NCBI RefSeq assembly: GCF_001404515.1
Contig: NZ_CXWE01000010.1
Span: 102,735-166,734, forward strand
Reading direction: 5' to 3'
Source of the DNA: Roseibium album
GTDB taxonomy: Bacteria; Pseudomonadota; Alphaproteobacteria; Rhizobiales; Stappiaceae
Length of the DNA stretch: 64,000 bases
Below the pieces are notes generated by a model. That model did no database searches. It was not told the origin of the DNA and was given only the letters and a program-made list of their open reading frames with translations. Below are positions 8,667 through 16,908 of the stretch, one piece after another. A program made the translations under genes and the position numbers. Position 1 is the stretch's first letter, and the number at the start of each line of letters is the position of its first letter.

Positions 8667-9737
8667 TTATGCAGGCGCGGCCTGGCGTTCGAGCCTGGCA
8701 ACACCGTTGGCGTCGGCAAGATCGTCGAGAACGGCAAGCAACGCGGCGGGCAGGGGAATCCCGTTGACAGATCTATCCTTGAGAGTCGCGTCAAGCCGCT
8801 CGCCGGGCAATCGGATTTCCGCGATGCCGGGAAGGCGCTGCGACGACTTCATCTCGTCCCAGACATCGTCGATGGAGGACCTGAATGCAGCCGGATCCGT
8901 AAAGGCGGCAATGTTGAGCATGAGGATGAATTGACCCGTATTGGTTTTGCTCTGCGAATCCGCATTGAAATCGACCACATCGCGGCCGAAGGCGGCCCCG
9001 TTGAGCACACCGGCAAGGATCCCGAACACCAGCGAAAGCCCGTAGCCTTTCGGTCCGCCAATGGGAAGCAGAAACCCCTCGGCCGATTTTGTGGGGTCGA
9101 GGAGCGGATTGCCCTGCCGGTCGATCATCCAGCCTTCCGGCATCATTTCGCCGCGCTGTGCTGCGGTCTTGACCTTGCCGTAGGCAGCAACCGTGGTCGC
9201 CATGTCGAGCACAATCGGCGGACGTTCGGCCGCCGGGATTGCTACCGCAATCGGATTGGTGGACAGAAGCATGTCCGTCCCGCCCCAGGGAGGCATGTGA
9301 TTGGCACTGCCGACGGCGACATAAAGGCCGATCATGTCTTCGCAAAGCGCTTTCATGGCATAGAGAGATGCGGGACCCGCGTGGTTCGAATTCCGCGACC
9401 CGACCCAGGCAACCCCGGTTTGCCGGGCCTTTGCAACCGCAATGTCCGTCGCATGGTTCATCACAAGGTGCCCCATGCCATTGTCGCCATCCAGAACCGC
9501 GCTGGCGGGAAATTCCTCGGCCAGGGCAAACACTGGTTTAGGATTGATCCCCCCTGCCTTGAGGCGCTTCACGTATTGCGCAAGGCGAAAAACACCATGA
9601 CCATCCTGTCCAATGAGGTCGGCCGTTACCATCAGTTCAGCGATGGTGCAGGCATCGTCCTCGGGCAGACCATTTGTCGAGAGAACCCGGCATATGAACC
9701 TCTCCAGGTTTTTTTTGGTTACACGTGTTTCAGTCAT
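8667..9737 (-). CDS. Ldh2/malate-L-lactate dehydrogenase family oxidoreductase
   Basis: A 356-residue member of the NADPH-dependent Ldh2/YlbC/ComC fold, unrelated to classical lactate dehydrogenases. It shows DGHGVFRL near residue 45, NHAGPASLYAMKA near residue 128 and GPKGYGLSLVFGILAG near residue 230, all family hallmarks. Members reduce 2-oxo acids such as malate, sulfolactate, ureidoglycolate or delta-1-piperideine-2-carboxylate. It is divergent from the cupin gene at 9794 with 56 bases between. The exact 2-oxo or imino acid cannot be told from sequence. Confidence 0.88.
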   Translation of the reverse strand: MTETRVTKKNLERFICRVLSTNGLPEDDACTIAELMVTADLIGQDGHGVFRLAQYVKRLKAGGINPKPVFALAEEFPASAVLDGDNGMGHLVMNHATDIAVAKARQTGVAWVGSRNSNHAGPASLYAMKALCEDMIGLYVAVGSANHMPPWGGTDMLLSTNPIAVAIPAAERPPIVLDMATTVAAYGKVKTAAQRGEMMPEGWMIDRQGNPLLDPTKSAEGFLLPIGGPKGYGLSLVFGILAGVLNGAAFGRDVVDFNADSQSKTNTGQFILMLNIAAFTDPAAFRSSIDDVWDEMKSSQRLPGIAEIRLPGERLDATLKDRSVNGIPLPAALLAVLDDLADANGVARLERQAAPA

Positions 9738-9793
9738 TCGCCAGTTCCACCTACATTTGGGGTCAAGCCCCGCTTCTCAAAGAGGATGAAATC

Positions 9794-10192
9794 GTGTCCA
9801 CCGTCATCACATACAAAGACATCAGGCCTTTCCAGCGCGGGGACGGGGTCGAGACGCGGCTTCTGATCGGAAAGGCCGTCAGCGACACTGTCCCGTTCAC
9901 CACGGGAACGACTGTTTTCCCCGCCGGCTGCAGCGCACCGATGCACACCCACAATTGCGACGAACAGGTCACAATCCTGGAGGGCGAGGCCGAGGCCAGT
10001 ATCGGCGGGAACGTCTACAATCTGACCAAAGGCGACACGGCCTTTGCCGAAGCCGGATCACCGCATTATTTCAGGAACAGGGGTGACGGACGCCTTGTCA
10101 TCTTGTGGGTCTATGGCGCTCGTGACGTGACACGCACATTTGTCGAAACCGGTGAGACCGTTCCGCATCTGTCCGCAGGCGATCAAGTTTAA
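9794..10192 (+). CDS. Single-domain cupin protein
   Basis: A 132-residue cupin. The metal-binding motif 1 appears as MHTHNCDEQVTILEGEAE (about residues 50-67) and motif 2 as GSPHYFRNRGDG (about residues 89-100). GTG 9794 is chosen because AGAGGA at 9781-9786 lies seven bases upstream; the longer frame from 9725 would overlap the divergent gene's start and has no ribosome site. Its 3' end overlaps that of the convergent BKACE gene by four bases. Small cupins of this type are isomerases, dioxygenases or binding proteins; no specific role can be assigned. Confidence 0.8.
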   Translation: MSTVITYKDIRPFQRGDGVETRLLIGKAVSDTVPFTTGTTVFPAGCSAPMHTHNCDEQVTILEGEAEASIGGNVYNLTKGDTAFAEAGSPHYFRNRGDGRLVILWVYGARDVTRTFVETGETVPHLSAGDQV

Positions 10193-10977
10193 AGCAGGCC
10201 GGATTTGCCGGCCAGTCCGACAAGTTCGCTGACACGTTCGGCATTGTCCTTCGCAAGTGAGCCATTCCTGTTCCAGAGTGAGTTTTCAAAGCCGATCCGC
10301 GCCTTGCCGCCGAGTTCCAGAGCCCGCAGCAGACAATCTGTCTCCTCCGGTCCGAAGGCACACAGCATCCAGTCAAATGATTGCTGCTCCTCAAGGTCCC
10401 GCATCGGTTTGACCAAGGCTTCGATATCCTCGGGACGGCTGGTCCGGCCGCCGTCATAAGATCCAAGGACAAGTTGTACCTGGTGAGCGGACCCGGGCAC
10501 CGTTCCGTCGGCAATGAAGCCGATGAGCTGGGTGAGCTCGGCTTTCGAATAGCAGATATGCTGAATCGCAACGTTGTGGTCACGAGCCCAGTGATAGGTT
10601 CTGCGGGCCTCGGGCAAGGTTTCTTCATTCGGCACGAATTCGCGAACCGCGACGGAAATCGAACTGGGACGCATCGTCCGGATCAGGTCCTGCTGATCTC
10701 TGGCATTGAAGCGCCCTGCGGTTTCGCTCGTGATTTGCACGAACCACCCTGGCAACTCTTCGGCAATTCGAGCGATCACCTCACGATATCGAGCGGCATC
10801 GAGACTGTGCAGGCCGGCATCATCGCGCACGTGGGCATGGACGCCTCCGGCACCGGCGGCGGCACATTGGCGGCAGGTTTCGACCAGTTCTTCAACGCTC
10901 ATCGGCAACGCAGGATGGGCGGACTTGTCCCGGCGCGCACCATTGGGTGCAACGAGAATTTTAGGCAGTTCGATCAT
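10189..10977 (-). CDS. Beta-keto acid cleavage enzyme (BKACE, DUF849 family)
   Basis: A 262-residue TIM-barrel enzyme of the BKACE family, which condenses a beta-keto acid with acetyl-CoA to give acetoacetate and a new acyl-CoA. The zinc-binding HAH (GVHAHVRD, H47 and H49) and the late GFENSLW glutamate motif are present. It starts immediately after the stop of the Gfo/Idh gene at 10978 with no gap, so the two form one minus-strand operon. It is slightly shorter than typical family members. The beta-keto substrate could be the product of the adjacent dehydrogenase; this is inference. Confidence 0.85.
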   Translation of the reverse strand: MIELPKILVAPNGARRDKSAHPALPMSVEELVETCRQCAAAGAGGVHAHVRDDAGLHSLDAARYREVIARIAEELPGWFVQITSETAGRFNARDQQDLIRTMRPSSISVAVREFVPNEETLPEARRTYHWARDHNVAIQHICYSKAELTQLIGFIADGTVPGSAHQVQLVLGSYDGGRTSRPEDIEALVKPMRDLEEQQSFDWMLCAFGPEETDCLLRALELGGKARIGFENSLWNRNGSLAKDNAERVSELVGLAGKSGLL

Positions 10978-11994
10978 TTATGAATTCAGATGGATGGTTT
11001 CACGATGTTCGGCAGACTGCGCAATTGCTTCGAGAACTTCAATATTATGGATCATTTCCTGGTGGGAAACCCTGTATGGACGACGCCCGAGGCAGGCATC
11101 CCTGAACGCCTCAAGGTTGTGAATCACGGTATCGGTCCACTCGAAAGCGGTTTCCTTCAGCGGCATCCCTGTCACCGATTCCACATAACTTACCTTGCCG
11201 CCCGGCGTGTCGGGATGGGTGTCGTTGCGCGCTTCCACCCATTTTTCAGTTCCGAACACGTGCATGCGAATGAAGTGAGGTGTGTGCAGGATGGCGCTCA
11301 AGGTCGCCGTCATTCCTTCTCTGAACCCGAGTTGCACCGTAACAAGGTCACCGGTTTCCCAGCCGAGTGAACGATCCGCTGTCATCGCCTGAACCGTTTT
11401 GACCGGCCCGAAAAAGGAGATCAGCAGGTCGGTGAGGTGGATACCCATCGCCGTCATGCCGGCGGCCGGACAGGTGGATTTTGACGTGCGCCAATCGCCC
11501 GAGGGGACACCGATCAGCTTGTCGTGACTGAAGGCGGCTTCGGCATGCATGATCTTGCCGAGGCCACCCCGTTCAATCTCTGCCTTGAGAGCTTCCATGG
11601 CCGGCTCGAACCGCCGTTCGTGTCCTATGCCAAGCGTGACGCCTGCCTCTTTGCATGCCTTGACAGAGCGGCGCGCGCTCTCACCGGTCAGGCCCAGAGG
11701 TTTTTCACAAAAGACATGTTTGCCAGCAGCCGCGCATTGGCGCACCTGTTCCTCATGCAGTGGATTGGGGGTTGTCAGAACGACGGCATCAATGTCTGGG
11801 CGTTTTAGAACGTCTTCGAAACGTGTGTAGGGCGCTGGGCCGGCATCCCGGATCTGATCGTGGGCGGTCTCGTTCGGTTCGATTACGACAGGTACGGCAA
11901 TTCCGTCGGTCAGCTTGAGGCGATTGACAATGTGGCGCCCCCACCAACCGAACCCGGCGACCGCGATACAAAATGATTTATTCTGTATGTTCAT
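10978..11994 (-). CDS. Gfo/Idh/MocA-family oxidoreductase
   Basis: A 338-residue NAD(P)-dependent dehydrogenase with Rossmann motif GFGWWGRH near residues 15-22 and CEKPLGL near residue 97. It is the first gene of a two-gene operon with the BKACE enzyme, suggesting a polyol or sugar-acid oxidation that yields a beta-keto acid. It is divergent from the LysR gene at 12126 across 131 bases. It is only distantly similar to the other two family members in this window. Confidence 0.87.
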   Translation of the reverse strand: MNIQNKSFCIAVAGFGWWGRHIVNRLKLTDGIAVPVVIEPNETAHDQIRDAGPAPYTRFEDVLKRPDIDAVVLTTPNPLHEEQVRQCAAAGKHVFCEKPLGLTGESARRSVKACKEAGVTLGIGHERRFEPAMEALKAEIERGGLGKIMHAEAAFSHDKLIGVPSGDWRTSKSTCPAAGMTAMGIHLTDLLISFFGPVKTVQAMTADRSLGWETGDLVTVQLGFREGMTATLSAILHTPHFIRMHVFGTEKWVEARNDTHPDTPGGKVSYVESVTGMPLKETAFEWTDTVIHNLEAFRDACLGRRPYRVSHQEMIHNIEVLEAIAQSAEHRETIHLNS

Positions 11995-12085
11995 AGTTTT
12001 ACCCTGTCCACCGGTCCGGCCATTCTGCTCTTTTGGTGTTTTCTTCTGTTAGTTAGTAGGTCTTGCCGCCTTCAACGCAACTCAT

Positions 12086-12096
12086 TATCAATGATA
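12086..12096. promoter_or_regulatory. Candidate operator in divergent gfo/lysR promoter region
   Basis: TATCA-A-TGATA is an 11-base palindrome in the 131-base gap between the Gfo/Idh-BKACE operon and the LysR gene. LysR proteins usually bind such dyads between divergent genes, so this is the best-placed candidate site. No binding evidence is visible beyond symmetry and position. Confidence 0.35.
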
Positions 12097-12125
12097 TTTG
12101 CCAACAGAAAAAGTGATGGCTTGAG

Positions 12126-13046
12126 ATGAAGCTTCAGCAACTCAGATTTTTCGTCGCCGTCTATGAGGAAGGTTCTTTCTCGGCTGCGGCCAACCGGGTT
12201 AACGCCACCCAATCCGGTATTTCAATGCAGGTCCGAGAGCTTGAGGACCGGTATGGTGTGCAGTTGCTGATCCGCAAGTCGACCGGTGTCACGCCAACCG
12301 AAACCGGCATGCTGTTCTACAAGAAAGCGGTCGATGTCCTGCGGTCGGCTGCCGATGCAGACGAGACCTTGAAACGTGCGTCCGGAACCATGACGGGGCA
12401 GGTGCGTGTCGGCTTGATCCCGACCCTTACGCGTAGCGTTCTGTCCGAGGCGATGCTGCAATTCACGGAAACTTATCCGATGGTGCGCCTTTCCATGGTG
12501 GAGGCCTATTCCTTCCAGCTGATTGAAGCGGTTGGACGTGAAGATCTTGATTTCGCTATCGTTCCGGCATTCGAAGGGCATGACAATATTCGCGCGGAAC
12601 CCATGGGAACCGACAACGAATTTCTGGTTGGTGCCCCCGGTGAGAGGCATCTCCAGCCTGTGGACCTGAAAGATCATGCCCCTTTGCGTTATGTTCTTCC
12701 CAGTCCTGCAAATTCGCGCCGCCGTCGCATCGACCGCTACTTTGCTGACCATCACATCAAGGTGGACAGTGTTCTGGAACTCGACGCGATGTTCGGCACA
12801 ATCGACCTTGTCGCCCGGTCGGATTGGCATACGATCCTGCCTGGTATCATGTGCGCTGCAGATCTGGACGGGCAGCGCCGCCGGCTGCATCCGATCGTCA
12901 GGCCGGAGCTTTCCGTGAGCTACAGCAGGATCGAACCGGCAGCAAAACCACTCAATGATGCAGCACAGGCCTTCTGTGACATTTTGCAGGAAGAGCTGAC
13001 CAGAACGATTGCGTCGACCCGCAAAGCGGCGCGATGCGGAGTTTGA
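12126..13046 (+). CDS. LysR-family transcriptional regulator
   Basis: A 306-residue LTTR. The N-terminal winged helix (residues 1-60) is typical: LQQLRFFVAVYEEGSFSAAA, then TQSGISMQVRELE as the recognition helix. A linker helix and a two-lobed effector domain follow, with the RVGLIPTLT strand near residue 94. The divergent gfo-BKACE operon is the likely target. No other neighbour is closer on the same strand than the Gfo/Idh gene at 13158, which it may also control. Confidence 0.9.
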   Translation: MKLQQLRFFVAVYEEGSFSAAANRVNATQSGISMQVRELEDRYGVQLLIRKSTGVTPTETGMLFYKKAVDVLRSAADADETLKRASGTMTGQVRVGLIPTLTRSVLSEAMLQFTETYPMVRLSMVEAYSFQLIEAVGREDLDFAIVPAFEGHDNIRAEPMGTDNEFLVGAPGERHLQPVDLKDHAPLRYVLPSPANSRRRRIDRYFADHHIKVDSVLELDAMFGTIDLVARSDWHTILPGIMCAADLDGQRRRLHPIVRPELSVSYSRIEPAAKPLNDAAQAFCDILQEELTRTIASTRKAARCGV

Positions 13047-13157
13047 ATATCTCAACGCAGATTCAGAATTTTACCCCGTAAGTCCGTTTGCCCAACATGC
13101 TTCTGACAAGAGAAGGGGTCTGTCGTGCGGCGGCTCCGCGATCAGGGGAGCCAGGGT

Positions 13158-14219
13158 ATGGAACAGATTGAACTGGGTGTGATCGGTGCGGGCTGGTGCG
13201 GTGGTATCCGCATCGAAGCGGCAGCCCGCAATCCGCAGGTTGCGTCGATGCACATTGCCGAGACGCGCAGTGAACGCTTGCAGGAAATGAAGGACCGCTA
13301 TGCTCCGGCAACCGCGACGGACACTTATCAGGAGATCATTGAAAACCCGAACATCTCTTCCGTCATCATTTCCGCAACGCCTGAAGACGTTCACTACCCG
13401 ATGGCCAGAGCTGCCCTCCTGGCAGGAAAGCATGTTTTTCTTGAAAAGCCGATTGCGATCACCCTTGCAGAAGCCGATGATCTGGTTGCTCTGTCGAAGC
13501 AGAACGATGTCAAGTTCACGATCGGCTATTCGCAGCGCTTCAATTACAAATATGCCTATATTCGCGAGAGCCTTCTCAATGGAACGCTTGGCGATCCTGT
13601 CTCCGCTCTGGTCAGCCGCCACATCACACGCGGTCTCGGCAACAAGATTTCGGGTCGGACCAAGCTGTCGCCCGCCGCAATGGAAGCAACTCACGATCTC
13701 GACTTTGTGCTCTGGTGTCTGGAGCCGGCCAGACCGGTAAAGGTCTACGCCCAGAACGTCTACCGCTATATGCGGGGCAAGGGGGTCGATGCACCGGATT
13801 GTACCTGGATCATCGTGACCATGGACAACGGCATTTCCTTTACCATCGGCGCCGGCTGGATCCTGCCACTCGGCTATCCGAACTATTCCAGCACCACGCT
13901 GGAAATGGTCGGGACCAAGGGTGCCCTGATGGTGGATGACAGCCACAAGGATGTTGTCCTGAACACGGAAGACAACGGTATCCAGTTCCCGATGTCTTCC
14001 ATGCCGGGAGAATTCGTCGGACATGCCTATGCCGGCCCGATGGCGCCGGAGACCAATCATTTCATAGATGCCTGCGCCCGGGACAAGCCGGTTCTGGTCA
14101 CTGCCGATCAGGCCCGTCAGGTAATGGAAGTCTATATTGCTGCTGATCTGTCTGCCGAGCGCGGCGAGCCGGTCCACCTGCCATTGAACGACGCCAGCCT
14201 GAGTTCGATCATGGCCTGA
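13158..14219 (+). CDS. Gfo/Idh/MocA-family oxidoreductase
   Basis: A 353-residue dehydrogenase with GAGWCGG (Rossmann loop, about residues 11-17) and LEKPIAIT near residue 96. ATG 13158 is chosen because AGGGGAG at 13144-13150 is seven bases upstream. It aligns along its whole length with the protein at 2768: both share GYxQRF near residue 128 and a C-terminal ExGEPV motif. The two may act on related substrates. It sits 110 bases after the LysR gene. Substrate unknown. Confidence 0.88.
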   Translation: MEQIELGVIGAGWCGGIRIEAAARNPQVASMHIAETRSERLQEMKDRYAPATATDTYQEIIENPNISSVIISATPEDVHYPMARAALLAGKHVFLEKPIAITLAEADDLVALSKQNDVKFTIGYSQRFNYKYAYIRESLLNGTLGDPVSALVSRHITRGLGNKISGRTKLSPAAMEATHDLDFVLWCLEPARPVKVYAQNVYRYMRGKGVDAPDCTWIIVTMDNGISFTIGAGWILPLGYPNYSSTTLEMVGTKGALMVDDSHKDVVLNTEDNGIQFPMSSMPGEFVGHAYAGPMAPETNHFIDACARDKPVLVTADQARQVMEVYIAADLSAERGEPVHLPLNDASLSSIMA

Positions 14220-14289
14220 GAGCCGCTAACGCGCCGAAACACAACGGTACCGTTTTGGATGCGGCGAAGCGAAGATCCGGTCTCCGGGG

Positions 14290-14309
14290 GCCGAGAAAAA
14301 TGTCTCGGC
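14290..14309. terminator. Hairpin between convergent genes
   Basis: GCCGAGA at 14290-14296 pairs with TCTCGGC at 14303-14309 around a six-base loop, in the 152-base gap between the Gfo/Idh gene and the convergent LysR gene. Placement suits a bidirectional terminator, but no long T-run is present. Confidence 0.45.
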
Positions 14310-14371
14310 TCATGCACGCCTTGCCGAAACTGCGGAGCGTCGACGCTTGATTGAAGCCGGGTTCCCGGCAG

Positions 14372-15250
14372 TCACTCTGTAAACGCGGACTTCAGACAAT
14401 CGACCAGTCTCTCGGTGAGTACGCGCGGCGGACTGCCGCGCCGCCGGATGATGCCATAAGAGAGCTGGATCGGCGTCGCCAGCGGACGAATGACCAGACG
14501 GTCCTTCAGCATGTCCGCGACCACCTTGTGAATGATGGCGACCCCCGCATTGGCTGCGACAAGGTTTGCCACGAGCAGGGTTGAATCTGTCTCGCATATG
14601 GATCCGAGGCGGACACCCGCACTGCTCAAGGCCTCTTCCAGCCGGTAGCGAAGGATCGTATGTGTCGCGATGCTGATCAGGCGCTCGCTGGCAAGATCCC
14701 CGAACGAGACGACATCCTTCTCTTCCAGATGATGACCGGGAGGCAAGACACAGACTGTTTCCTCCTGGCACAGTGGTTCGATATGCAGCCCGTCATCCGA
14801 GAGTGGCAGGGTTACGAGGCCAAGATCGCATTTGCCGTTGATGACCAGCGACTGAACCTCCGACCTCGGCTTCAGGTCCACCTTGAGATGCACGTTGGGG
14901 TTTTCGTCGAGGAAACGGCGTAGTGGTTCCGGCGTCATGCAGGTGCCGATCGCCGGCATGGCGGCAATGCGGACGGTGCGGGTACTGAGTTGGCGGATAT
15001 TGCGCGACATCAGGTTGATGCGTTCGATTTCGGCAAGGATACGTTCGGCGATTTCCGAAAAGTCCAGTCCTTCGGGTGTGAGGGTCAACCCGGCGCCCTG
15101 ACGGTCGAACAGCTGGTAGCCGATATCTTCTTCGAGTTGGAGTATAAGGCGGCTTGCGGTCGATTGCGTCACACCGATCCTGTCGGCAGCCAGGGTTGTC
15201 GAACCTGTATCGCGAACCGCGCGAAATGCTTCCAGTTGCCGGAAATTCAT
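14372..15250 (-). CDS. LysR-family transcriptional regulator
   Basis: A 292-residue LTTR with the standard helix-turn-helix (FRQLEAFRAVRDTGSTTLAA, then TQSTASRLILQLE) and a two-lobed effector domain. A short LFDRQGAGLTLTPEG wing lies near residues 48-62. It is followed upstream on the same strand, 31 bases away, by the GST gene (15282-15932), so the two may be co-transcribed. Its target cannot be told; the convergent oxidoreductase is a weak possibility. Confidence 0.9.
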   Translation of the reverse strand: MNFRQLEAFRAVRDTGSTTLAADRIGVTQSTASRLILQLEEDIGYQLFDRQGAGLTLTPEGLDFSEIAERILAEIERINLMSRNIRQLSTRTVRIAAMPAIGTCMTPEPLRRFLDENPNVHLKVDLKPRSEVQSLVINGKCDLGLVTLPLSDDGLHIEPLCQEETVCVLPPGHHLEEKDVVSFGDLASERLISIATHTILRYRLEEALSSAGVRLGSICETDSTLLVANLVAANAGVAIIHKVVADMLKDRLVIRPLATPIQLSYGIIRRRGSPPRVLTERLVDCLKSAFTE

Positions 15251-15281
15251 GAGTTAACAGGTTCCTCCCGTTGCCGGCGGA

Positions 15282-15932
15282 TTAGTCCGCCGGCGGCGCC
15301 CCAACCGCATCCGGGTGAGCATCCACAAAGGCATTCATTGCATTTGCCGCGTTTGCGGCTTCGCCAATTCTCCGGAAATCGGACGTGTCGACACCCCACC
15401 GTTCAGCGTTGTAGAGCTGCGGTATCAGGCAGCAATCGGCCATGGTTGGCTGGTTGCCAAAGCAGAACGGGCCTTCGTCGGCACCCAGCAGCCGTTCGAA
15501 CGCGCCCAGACCTTTTGAAATGAAGTGGCGCATCCAGTCGACCCTGACCTCATCACCGCCGCCGGTGAGATCCACAACACGCTGCGCAACGCTGAGATTG
15601 CAAACAGGATGGATTTCCATCGCGATGGCGTCGGACAGCTGGCGAATCCGGTACTGACCGTCGATCGAGTCTGGCAGCAGCTTCGAACCAGGTGTCGTGG
15701 CGTGCAGATATTCGATAATGGCAAGCGACTGTGTCAGCCGCTTCCCATCGATCTCCAACGTCGGCAGGAGACCTTGCGGGTTCTGGTCAAGATAGACAGC
15801 TGACCTGTGGTCCCCGGTCAACAGGTTGACCGGGCGATACTCGATCGGGATGCTCAACAGATTCAATGCGATGCGCACACGATAGCTGGCTGACGATCGC
15901 CAGTAATCGAATAGAATTGCCGTTCGCTCCAT
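15282..15932 (-). CDS. Zeta-class glutathione S-transferase, maleylacetoacetate isomerase-like
   Basis: A 216-residue GST. The zeta-class active-site motif is intact as SSASYRVRIALNL (about residues 13-25), and PQGLLPTLEIDG and TQSLAIIEYL mark the thioredoxin-like domain. The helical domain contains EIHPVCNLSV, also typical of MaiA. ATG 15932 is chosen over TTG 15935 because GGAGACC lies upstream at normal spacing. MaiA isomerises maleylacetoacetate or maleylpyruvate in tyrosine or gentisate breakdown, but no other aromatic-pathway gene is adjacent, so another cis-trans isomerisation or conjugation is possible. Confidence 0.82.
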   Translation of the reverse strand: MERTAILFDYWRSSASYRVRIALNLLSIPIEYRPVNLLTGDHRSAVYLDQNPQGLLPTLEIDGKRLTQSLAIIEYLHATTPGSKLLPDSIDGQYRIRQLSDAIAMEIHPVCNLSVAQRVVDLTGGGDEVRVDWMRHFISKGLGAFERLLGADEGPFCFGNQPTMADCCLIPQLYNAERWGVDTSDFRRIGEAANAANAMNAFVDAHPDAVGAPPAD

Positions 15933-16031
15933 CAAAGGTCTCCGGTTGGTTCACGGCTCCTTGATAGACCTTGGCAGGCGTCCCGTGCAATGGGCTTGCA
16001 TCACATACGGTCATTGTTGCGGCAGTGGGTG

Positions 16032-16625
16032 TTAGCCCGGTGTCTTGATCGGCGTGGAGCTGACCCAGAGTTCGACGGACTCCTCATCACCGAGAACCTT
16101 GGAAAAATGTGGTTTGCTGGTGTCGTGGTGAATGCTGTCGCCCGGCGTCATGATGAAAACCTTGTTGCCCAGGTGATACTCCAGGCTTCCGGAGAGCAGG
16201 TAACAGAACACCTCGCCTTCATGCTGCATGTGTTCCGAGACATGTCCGGGTGGGCGGTGGATGATGCAGGGATAGGTCAGCGCACCTGGAAATCCGGGGC
16301 CGAGTTTTTCATAGAGGCGTTTCGATTTGCCCAGAACATAGGTTTGGCGCGAGTCCTTCGGAACATATTCCATATAGGGCTCGGGAACCTTGAGAAGCTC
16401 CTCCAGACTGGTCTGAAGGGCACCGGCAATGCGCATGAAAGAGGAAAGGGAGGGCGCGCTGATGCCACGTTCCACTTGGGACAGAAACCCGATCGTCAGG
16501 TCTGTTGCCTTGGCGACATCGTCCAGTGTCATGCCCAGAGCCTTGCGTCGTTGGCGGATGACGGGACCGTAGTTGGGCGTGTCCTGCACTGTGTCCTGCG
16601 TGGCTTGCCGCCTGCTTGTTGTCAT
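16032..16625 (-). CDS. XRE-type regulator with C-terminal cupin domain
   Basis: A 197-residue two-domain regulator: an N-terminal Xre helix-turn-helix (about residues 18-75, with LTIGFLSQVERGISAPS as recognition region) and a cupin sensing domain (about residues 105-195, with HMQHEGEVFCYLLSGSLE and GDSIHHDT). This architecture is common for repressors of amino-acid or polyamine uptake and catabolism. It is divergent from the peptide transporter operon, 283 bases away, making that operon a plausible target. Confidence 0.88.
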   Translation of the reverse strand: MTTSRRQATQDTVQDTPNYGPVIRQRRKALGMTLDDVAKATDLTIGFLSQVERGISAPSLSSFMRIAGALQTSLEELLKVPEPYMEYVPKDSRQTYVLGKSKRLYEKLGPGFPGALTYPCIIHRPPGHVSEHMQHEGEVFCYLLSGSLEYHLGNKVFIMTPGDSIHHDTSKPHFSKVLGDEESVELWVSSTPIKTPG

Positions 16626-16805
16626 GCATTCCTCCGTTCAGGCACACACTTATATCGTTCCGGGCGCTGTAATTCCAGCATTCGATAGCTTGGAGAGTTT
16701 ATCAATACTAAAATTTTTTTTAGTAACTCGAGAATTTGTTGATGATAGAAAAAACATATAAAAAACAATAAATTATGAAAATTATCAATTCTTGATTTAA
16801 AACAA

Positions 16806-16821
16806 ATATTGGATCCAATAT
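16806..16821. promoter_or_regulatory. Perfect 16-bp palindrome upstream of peptide ABC operon
   Basis: ATATTGGATCCAATAT is exactly self-complementary. It lies in an AT-rich gap (16626-16908) between the XRE-cupin gene and the peptide transporter operon, about 90 bases before its start codon. The left twelve bases AATATTGGATCC recur exactly at 28283-28294 before the amino-acid transporter operon and next to a GntR gene. It is probably an operator; whether it is read by XRE-cupin or the GntR protein is open. Apart from this palindrome I see no gene in the gap. Confidence 0.6.
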
Positions 16822-16908
16822 GCAAAATTGCTAAAAAATGCCTTGCGGAAGGGGCCTGTTCGGCTAATCTCCGTCGCACCATCACATGTGCATCTGGGAG
16901 GACATACC

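Noticed and set aside
8616..9866. 416-codon plus-strand ORF over the Ldh2-type gene
   Set aside because: Shadow frame of a gene with clear family motifs on the minus strand.
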